Made by a program: the position numbers and the translations under genes
Shown here: positions 1 through 5,067 of the stretch, one piece after another
Layout of the letters: every line of letters begins with the position of its first letter
Position numbering within the stretch: position 1 is the first letter of the stretch
The notes under the pieces: generated by a model
The model's database searches: none
The model's input: only the letters and a program-made list of their open reading frames with translations
What the model was told of the DNA's origin: nothing
Assembly (NCBI GenBank): GCA_031254175.1
Contig: JAIRUY010000200.1
Span: 1 to 8,287 of the forward strand
DNA: 8,287 bases
Reading direction: 5' to 3'
Origin: Treponema sp.
GTDB taxonomy: Bacteria; Spirochaetota; Spirochaetia; Treponematales; Breznakiellaceae

Positions 1-1686
1 TGTAGAAAATGTCAAAGTAAAACTAAATTTTGTTCCTATTCCCGGAGTGCTTTCAACCGAAAGTTCTCCTCCCATTAATTCTATCATACTCTTTGTTATG
101 GGCAAACCAAGTCCTGTTCCGCCAAATTTACGGGTAGTTCCGGATTCTGCCTGCATAAACGGATCGAATATCCTGTTAATTTGCTCAGATGTCATTCCGA
201 TTCCGCTGTCTTTTACCTCAAAATATATTGTCGCGGTATTGTTGCTCGTGTTTTTTATATCCGCAAGAAGTTTAACCATTCCGGTATGTGTAAACTTTAT
301 GGCATTGGACAACAAATTAATAAAAATCTGACGCAGTTTTGTAGGATCTCCCAATGGTCTTTTTCCAATGCTGGGCTCGGCATAAAAGTAAAGAATAATG
401 CCTTTTTCAACAGCTCTTGGCATGATTAATGTGCGGCAATTTGCAAATAATTCGTGAATATCAAAAGGAATTTGTTCCAATTCCATTTTGCCGGATTCTA
501 TTTTAGAAATATCAAGTATGTCATTAATAATCTGCAGCAGCCATTCTGCGTTTGTTTGTATTTTATTCAGATAATCTCTGGTTTTGTGGGAAATTTTATC
601 GTCCTGGGCCAATTCAGAAAAACCTAAAATGCTGTTCATTGGCGTTCTGATTTCATGACTCATGTTAGCAAGAAAAGTTGTCTTTGCTATTGATGAGATT
701 TCGGCGGCTTTGCACAGGCGGGCCACTTCCTCATAAGGCTTCTTTAATAATGCAGATGCCGGGAATGCGGCAATAATGCTCATAATCAAAGCTATCATGC
801 CAATTAGGACAATGCCGCCCGGAACATTGTGCAGAGCGCTTTCAGAAAGAGGCGCAACAATGCCAATAAACCAATTTTCGTTTGGACTGGATACCGGACG
901 AAAAGCGCATATCCGCGGTACGCCAGCCATTTTAAAGCGGCCTACACCCCTTTCTCCGGCGATTCCGCGCTTAACCATTAAACTTACGTCAATATACGAA
1001 CTGTCTGTTTTCGCCAATTCTATGAAATTGAGGCGCTGTTCTACCCATTCACTGCGGTAATTGGAAATAATATATCCGTCTTCGTCGTCGATAAACAAGT
1101 GGCCGGATTGCCAAAAAGTAAACATGGAAACAAGATCGCTGAAATACAATCCCGGCAGAACGGCGGCCAGAACAAGTCCGTCTCCAATATAAGCTGATAC
1201 ATACATAACAAGTTTTTCATCTGGAGTGTACATGGTAGTAGAAACTGCACTGCTGCCTGCAAAAGCAATCTGCATAAACGGCTCTTTATATAAATCCGGC
1301 GGCACAATCAAATCTCCCCAGGAATCCAAAATTTGAGTTTCATTAAAGACAGCCATGCCAATATACCTTGGGAATTCCGCGCAAACACGCTGAAGAATAT
1401 CTGCGCTCCCGCCGTCCTTCATGTACTGCCGGATAATTCTGGCCGCCTCTGCCGCTCTTGTTTTAAGCAATTCAATTTCATTTGACACATACATATCTGC
1501 GATATCAACCGCAATCAGCATATCAGCTTCTATTGCGTCTGTAATACTGCGGTTTAAAAACAAACCGCCAACTGTTAATCCACAAACAATTATGACGGTA
1601 GCAGTGACAACAATCACAAGGAAAATTTTTGAATGAATTTTAGTCTGGTTGTTGTCTTTGTCAGCAGCCCAAAACTTTTTTTTCAT
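1..1686 (-). CDS. Cache-type membrane sensor histidine kinase, 3' end cut by window edge
   Basis: Reading the minus strand from ATG at 1686 gives 562 codons with no stop, running off the left edge. Residues 20-44 and 289-311 are hydrophobic membrane segments. The roughly 245 residues between them form an extracytoplasmic sensor that looks like a double Cache domain (for example GHLFIDDEDGYIIS near 195-208). After the second segment comes a HisKA domain with H-box FLANMSHEIRTPMN (phospho-acceptor His344) and then a complete HATPase_c domain: N-box NLLSNAIKF (457-465), G1 DSGIGM (493-498), F-box IFDPF, G2 GGTGLGL (522-528). It should autophosphorylate in response to an external ligand. Kinases with this H-box often carry C-terminal receiver domains, but that part lies outside the window. 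The start is supported by AGAGG five bases upstream and an in-frame TGA just upstream. The ligand is unknown. Confidence 0.93.
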   Translation of the reverse strand, partial: MKKKFWAADKDNNQTKIHSKIFLVIVVTATVIIVCGLTVGGLFLNRSITDAIEADMLIAVDIADMYVSNEIELLKTRAAEAARIIRQYMKDGGSADILQRVCAEFPRYIGMAVFNETQILDSWGDLIVPPDLYKEPFMQIAFAGSSAVSTTMYTPDEKLVMYVSAYIGDGLVLAAVLPGLYFSDLVSMFTFWQSGHLFIDDEDGYIISNYRSEWVEQRLNFIELAKTDSSYIDVSLMVKRGIAGERGVGRFKMAGVPRICAFRPVSSPNENWFIGIVAPLSESALHNVPGGIVLIGMIALIMSIIAAFPASALLKKPYEEVARLCKAAEISSIAKTTFLANMSHEIRTPMNSILGFSELAQDDKISHKTRDYLNKIQTNAEWLLQIINDILDISKIESGKMELEQIPFDIHELFANCRTLIMPRAVEKGIILYFYAEPSIGKRPLGDPTKLRQIFINLLSNAIKFTHTGMVKLLADIKNTSNNTATIYFEVKDSGIGMTSEQINRIFDPFMQAESGTTRKFGGTGLGLPITKSMIELMGGELSVESTPGIGTKFSFTLTFST

Positions 1687-1772
1687 TACATCCTCTCAAT
1701 CGCTTTTTCATCAGACATATCCAGCCGATATACGTTTTTCAAAAGTTCACCCAATTTCTGCATAATTGGCAT
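1686..1772 (-). CDS. Possible 28-residue leader peptide overlapping the kinase start
   Basis: A small frame starts at ATG 1772 and ends in a TAA that shares bases with the kinase ATG (TAATG at 1684-1688), the arrangement typical of translational coupling. The product begins MPIMQKLGELLKNVYRLDMS and ends DEKAIERM; it is charged, helix-prone and protein-like. Its last codons contain the kinase ribosome binding site. Against it: no Shine-Dalgarno precedes 1772 or the inner ATG at 1763, and an in-frame TAA lies two codons upstream. It may be a leader peptide, the remnant of an upstream gene, or chance. I do not recognise it. Confidence 0.3.
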   Translation of the reverse strand: MPIMQKLGELLKNVYRLDMSDEKAIERM

Positions 1773-1848
1773 TATTTAATCCATAAAAAAACAAGCTTTT
1801 GTTTGAATTCTAATTTAATTCTTTCGTAATTGCCATAATTTTGTCCAT
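1752..1848 (-). repeat. Imperfect 33-base direct repeat in the kinase leader
   Basis: Two minus-strand copies begin with ATGGA, at 1848 (to 1816) and 1784 (to 1752), 64 bases apart. By hand they agree at 24 of 33 positions. The first copy encodes a 12-residue frame, MDKIMAITKELN, ending in TAG at 1810-1812. The second reads MD, a stop, then IMPIMQKL, merging into the 28-codon frame. The region is AT-rich, which raises chance similarity, so common descent is only suggested. Confidence 0.35.
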
Positions 1849-1869
1849 TTTTTTTTAGTTTTGTATTTA

Positions 1870-1898
1870 ATTATACATCAGATTAGTTATTTTGGCTA
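1870..1898 (-). promoter_or_regulatory. Candidate promoter of the histidine kinase
   Basis: On the minus strand, TAGCCA (1898-1893, four of six matches to the -35 consensus) is followed after 17 bases by a perfect TATAAT (1875-1870). It lies just past the T-tract of the ppdK terminator, as expected if the kinase has its own transcript. The predicted start near 1863 gives a leader of about 175 bases holding both small frames. Confidence 0.4.
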
Positions 1899-1900
1899 TT

Positions 1901-1939
1901 ATAAAATAAAAAAGGCCTGATCTGCACGATCAAGCCTTT
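1901..1939 (-). terminator. Rho-independent terminator of ppdK
   Basis: The minus strand reads AAAGGCTTGATC, a five-base loop GTGCA, then GATCAGGCCTTT, followed by more T (TTTATTTTAT). This is a 12-bp stem with one G-U wobble. On the plus strand the wobble position becomes a C/A mismatch, so the structure favours minus-strand transcripts. It begins about 40 bases after the ppdK stop codon and separates ppdK from the kinase. Confidence 0.85.
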
Positions 1940-1976
1940 CATGAAAAATACATTTTAGAAACCTAAAACCCTTTTT

Positions 1977-4961
1977 TTACAGAGCAGTCTTCTTAGCTGC
2001 CGGTTTCTTAGCGGCTGGCTTCTTCGCTGCCGGTTTCTTAGCGGCTGGCTTCTTTGCTGCCGGTTTCTTCACGGCTGGCTTCTTCGCCGCCGGTTTTTTA
2101 GCGGCCGGCTTCTTCGCTGCCGGTTTTTTCACGGCTGGCTTCTTCGCCGCCGGTTTTTTAGCGGCTGGCTTCTTCGCCGCCGGTTTTTTCGCAGATGTTA
2201 CTGCCATCTTTCTGTCCCCCTTAACAGGTTTTTTACTGCCTTTCACCTTGGCAGTGGCGGGTTTTTCAGTCTTCGCTGTTTCCCCTCCCATTATATTCTT
2301 TCCGGCATTTTTAATAACCGCTTGCGCGCCTGCAAGACGTGCCAGCGGCACCCGGAATGGTGAACATGATACATAGCTCAACCCTGCTCTATAACAAAAA
2401 TCAATAGACGCAGGATCTCCGCCGTGTTCTCCACAAATCCCAATCTTGAGATCGTGTTTTACAGATCGTCCTTCTCTAATTGCAAGTTCCATTAAACCGC
2501 CGACACCTTCTTCATCAATGGAATTGAAAGGATCAACTTCAAGTACATTTCTCTGTATGTATACAGGAAGGAATGAAGCGGCATCATCCCGGCTGAAAGC
2601 GAAAGTCATCTGTGTAAGATCGTTGGTTCCAAAACTGAAAAAGTCCGCGTATTTTGCAATATGTGCAGAACGAATCGCTGCGCGCGGCACTTCAATCATG
2701 GTTCCGATAGTAATAGGAACCTTTACACCTGCCGCTTTAAATACTTTTTCCAGCACTTTTTCCGCGTTGGGACGCAGCAGTTTGAGTTCTCTTGCTGTAA
2801 CAACAATAGGTATCATAATTTCAGGATTTACAGGAATTTTTTGTTTCGCACATTCAACAGCAGCAAGAGCTATTGCCTCTACCTGCATATCGTATATCTC
2901 CGGGTACGTTACTGCCAAACGGCAGCCGCGATGTCCAAGCATGGGATTACTTTCAACAAGTGAGCTTATTTTTACTTTTAATCTTGCGCTATCAATCTTT
3001 AAAAGCTCAGCAAGTTCATTGATTTCTTCATCTGTATGCGGAACAAATTCATGCAGCGGCGGATCAAGAAGCCTGATAGTAACAGGACGGCCCTCCATTG
3101 CCTTGAAAATACCGTAGAAATCCTTCTGTTGAAGAGGAAGTATATTGGTTAACAGCTTTTTTCGTTCTTCTTCTGTTTCGGAAACAATCATTGCGCGGAA
3201 ATGAACAAGTTTTTCCTTATCAAAGAACATATGCTCTGTCCGGCAAAGACCAATGCCCTGAGCGCCGAAATCAAACGCACGTTTTGCATCTTCCGGCTGA
3301 TCTGCGTTGGTTCTGACATCGAAGCCTTTTACCTTGCCGCGGACCGCCTTACTGCGTACTTCATCGCACCATTTAAGGAAAGTACTCATATCTTTGGAAA
3401 CAGATGCCGTAACAAGAGGCAATTTTCCTTCATATACTTCTCCGGAAGAACCGTCTATTGTAATCCAATCGCCTTCTTTAAACGTTTTGCTTCCAATTGT
3501 TACAGTTTCGCCCTGAACAGAAACTCCTTTAGCGCCGGCAACACATGGCGTTCCCATGCCGCGCGCAACAACAGCCGCATGGCTTGTCATTCCGCCTGTT
3601 GAAGTTAAAATACCCTGTGAAACAACCATTCCGCCGATATCTTCGGGGGATGTTTCTCTGCGAACCAGCATGACTTTTTCGCCTCTTTCATGCCAATTTT
3701 CCGCTTCTTTTGCGTTAAAAACGATCCTGCCGCAGGCAGCGCCCGGAGATGCGTTAAGCCCCTTTGTGAGTGATTTTGTCTGTTTCAGCGCCTGCGAATC
3801 GATCATTGGGTGTAATAACTGGTCAAGATGAGCGGGAGATACGCGCAAAATCGCCGTATTTTTATCAATTAGACCTTCGCCTACCATATCAACAGCGCAT
3901 TTTACAGCGGCAGTTCCCGCACGTTTGCCGGTGCGTGTCTGCAAAATATATAGAATACCCTGTTGTACAGTGAATTCCATGTCCTGCATATCCTTAAAAT
4001 GTTTTTCAAGCTGGTTTTTAATAGCGATAAGCTGGTTATATATTTTAGGATCATTTTTTTGCAGTTTGGAAATTCTTTCCGGTGTTCTGATACCCGCAAC
4101 AACATCTTCTCCCTGCGCGTTCATCAGATATTCGCCGTAGAATTCATTAACACCGGTGCTGGGGTCACGGCTGAAACATACGCCTGTCCCGGAACCTTCG
4201 CCGAAATTACCGAAAACCATTGATTGGATATTTACTGCGGTTCCTTTGATATTCTTGCTGATATTTTCTATCTGACGGTATTTAATCGCTCTGTCGCTCA
4301 TCCATGAAGCAAAAACCGCGTTAATGGCGCCCCAAAGCTGATCAAGCGGAGCCTGCGGGAATTCCTTGCCGGTATCTCTTTTAACAATTTTTTTGTACTC
4401 ATCAACCAGTTTCTCAAGGTCGGAAGCGGAAAGATCGGTATCAAGCTCAACATTTTTGGCTTTTTTCGCAGAAGCGAGAGCTTCTTCAAAATGATCATGA
4501 TCAACGCCCATCACAACATCGCCGTACATTTGAATAAAACGCCTGTACGCATCCCACGCGAAACGCGGATTTTCTGTTTTCTTAGAAAGACCTATTACTG
4601 ATTTATCACTCATTCCAAGATTAAGAATTGTATCCATCATGCCCGGCATTGATACCGCAGCGCCGGAACGAACAGAAACCAATAACGGATCATCCGGATC
4701 GCCAAGTTTCTTTTTCATTACTGTTTCAAGTCTTCTTAAACCAGCTTCAACTTCTTCTTTAATGCTTACTGGATATTTATTTTTATTTTCGTAATACGCG
4801 GCGCATACATCTGTAGAAATAGTAAAACCCGGCGGAACCGGAATTCCAAGATTAGTCATCTCTGCAAGATTTGCTCCTTTGCCTCCCAACGTTACTTTCA
4901 TCTTTGCATCTCCTTCAGCCTTACCCTGACCGAAGAAATAAACATTCTTTTGTTTAGCCAT
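1977..4961 (-). CDS. ppdK: Pyruvate, phosphate dikinase with Lys/Ala/Pro-rich C-terminal tail
   Basis: This cytoplasmic enzyme reversibly converts pyruvate, ATP and phosphate to PEP, AMP and PPi, a PPi-linked step of glycolysis/gluconeogenesis in many anaerobes. The protein has 994 residues. The N-terminal ATP-grasp domain (about 1-345) has GGKGANLAEM (from 26), SVRSGA with Arg98 and QTRTGKR with Arg343. The swivelling phosphohistidine domain has TSTGGMTSHAAVVARG with catalytic His461. The C-terminal TIM barrel has Arg574, Arg630, metal ligands Glu757 and Asp781, and GICGEHGG with catalytic Cys843. These sit about 6-12 residues later than in the Clostridium symbiosum enzyme. The family core ends near 888, whereas homologues are usually about 870-890 long. 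The rest is a basic linker (889-923) and fourteen AKKPA-like pentads (924-993). The start at 4961 is preferred over ATG 4967, which abuts GGAGG with no spacer. It is monocistronic, with its own promoter and terminator. Confidence 0.97.
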   Translation of the reverse strand: MAKQKNVYFFGQGKAEGDAKMKVTLGGKGANLAEMTNLGIPVPPGFTISTDVCAAYYENKNKYPVSIKEEVEAGLRRLETVMKKKLGDPDDPLLVSVRSGAAVSMPGMMDTILNLGMSDKSVIGLSKKTENPRFAWDAYRRFIQMYGDVVMGVDHDHFEEALASAKKAKNVELDTDLSASDLEKLVDEYKKIVKRDTGKEFPQAPLDQLWGAINAVFASWMSDRAIKYRQIENISKNIKGTAVNIQSMVFGNFGEGSGTGVCFSRDPSTGVNEFYGEYLMNAQGEDVVAGIRTPERISKLQKNDPKIYNQLIAIKNQLEKHFKDMQDMEFTVQQGILYILQTRTGKRAGTAAVKCAVDMVGEGLIDKNTAILRVSPAHLDQLLHPMIDSQALKQTKSLTKGLNASPGAACGRIVFNAKEAENWHERGEKVMLVRRETSPEDIGGMVVSQGILTSTGGMTSHAAVVARGMGTPCVAGAKGVSVQGETVTIGSKTFKEGDWITIDGSSGEVYEGKLPLVTASVSKDMSTFLKWCDEVRSKAVRGKVKGFDVRTNADQPEDAKRAFDFGAQGIGLCRTEHMFFDKEKLVHFRAMIVSETEEERKKLLTNILPLQQKDFYGIFKAMEGRPVTIRLLDPPLHEFVPHTDEEINELAELLKIDSARLKVKISSLVESNPMLGHRGCRLAVTYPEIYDMQVEAIALAAVECAKQKIPVNPEIMIPIVVTARELKLLRPNAEKVLEKVFKAAGVKVPITIGTMIEVPRAAIRSAHIAKYADFFSFGTNDLTQMTFAFSRDDAASFLPVYIQRNVLEVDPFNSIDEEGVGGLMELAIREGRSVKHDLKIGICGEHGGDPASIDFCYRAGLSYVSCSPFRVPLARLAGAQAVIKNAGKNIMGGETAKTEKPATAKVKGSKKPVKGDRKMAVTSAKKPAAKKPAAKKPAAKKPAVKKPAAKKPAAKKPAAKKPAVKKPAAKKPAAKKPAAKKPAAKKPAAKKTAL
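1983..2192 (-). repeat. 210-base in-frame tandem repeat encoding 14 AKKPA pentads
   Basis: Seven 30-base units, each two pentads, start on the plus strand at 1996, 2026, 2056, 2086, 2116, 2146 and 2176, with the remaining bases at the left end. Nearly all differences between units are silent; the exceptions make two pentads VKKPA and the last one AKKTA. Units 1 and 2 differ at one base. Units 3+4 (2056-2115) and 5+6 (2116-2175) form a 60-base tandem duplication differing at two bases, so the array grew recently by duplication. It is contiguous coding repeat, not a spacer-separated array. Confidence 0.95.
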
Positions 4962-4967
4962 TAACAT

Positions 4968-4972
4968 CCTCC
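4968..4972 (-). promoter_or_regulatory. ppdK ribosome binding site, decides the start
   Basis: GGAGG on the minus strand is followed directly by ATG (4967-4965) and, six bases later, by a second in-frame ATG (4961-4959) that begins MAKQKNVYFFG. Only the second has a workable spacer, so translation should start at 4961. Confidence 0.85.
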
Positions 4973-4997
4973 AAATATTTCTTACACAATCTGGCTA

Positions 4998-5010
4998 TGT
5001 ATATTATACA
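4998..5010. promoter_or_regulatory. 13-bp palindrome at the ppdK -10 box, possible operator
   Basis: TGTATA-T-TATACA is a perfect inverted repeat around one central base in the 106-base divergent spacer. A regulator bound here would cover the ppdK -10 box and lie upstream of hrpA. However, a TATAAT box in AT-rich DNA is easily near-symmetric, so this may be coincidence. Confidence 0.3.
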
Positions 5011-5031
5011 CAGTCTTTACAAATATAACAA
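5003..5031 (-). promoter_or_regulatory. ppdK promoter (sigma-70 type)
   Basis: On the minus strand, TTGTTA (5031-5026, four of six) is followed after exactly 17 bases by a perfect TATAAT (5008-5003). The predicted start near 4996 gives a 5' leader of about 35 bases containing the GGAGG site. Its -10 box lies inside the palindrome at 4998-5010. Confidence 0.65.
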
Positions 5032-5032
5032 C

Positions 5033-5061
5033 TTGGATCTTTTTAATCAAGTCATTATCAT
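5033..5061 (+). promoter_or_regulatory. Candidate hrpA promoter, apparently leaderless
   Basis: TTGGAT (5033-5038, three of six) and TATCAT (5056-5061, five of six) are 17 bases apart. The -10 box ends seven bases before the A of the hrpA ATG, placing the expected transcription start on the start codon itself. No Shine-Dalgarno precedes the ATG, which fits a leaderless message. The -35 match is weak. An alternative, TTTACA (5016-5021) with TTTAAT (5042-5047), has a 20-base spacer. Confidence 0.3.
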
Positions 5062-5067
5062 ATTATT

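Noticed and set aside
776..1307. Open frames of about 90 codons on both strands (776-1060 plus, 1041-1307 minus)
   Set aside because: Both are out of frame with the histidine kinase, which is continuous through this region on the minus strand; their peptides are low-quality shadows.
1848..1856. Nine-base A/T homopolymer as a phase-variation tract
   Set aside because: It lies in noncoding leader sequence directly before a doubtful 12-codon frame; runs of this length are common in such AT-rich DNA and no gene would be switched by it.
1983..2192. Regular 30-base repeats suggesting a CRISPR array
   Set aside because: The units are contiguous, have no unique spacers, and read in frame as AKKPA pentads of ppdK.
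2446..3117. A 223-codon plus-strand open frame
   Set aside because: It lies wholly antisense within the catalytic barrel of ppdK, has no recognisable domain or ribosome binding site, and is explained by ppdK codon structure on the other strand.
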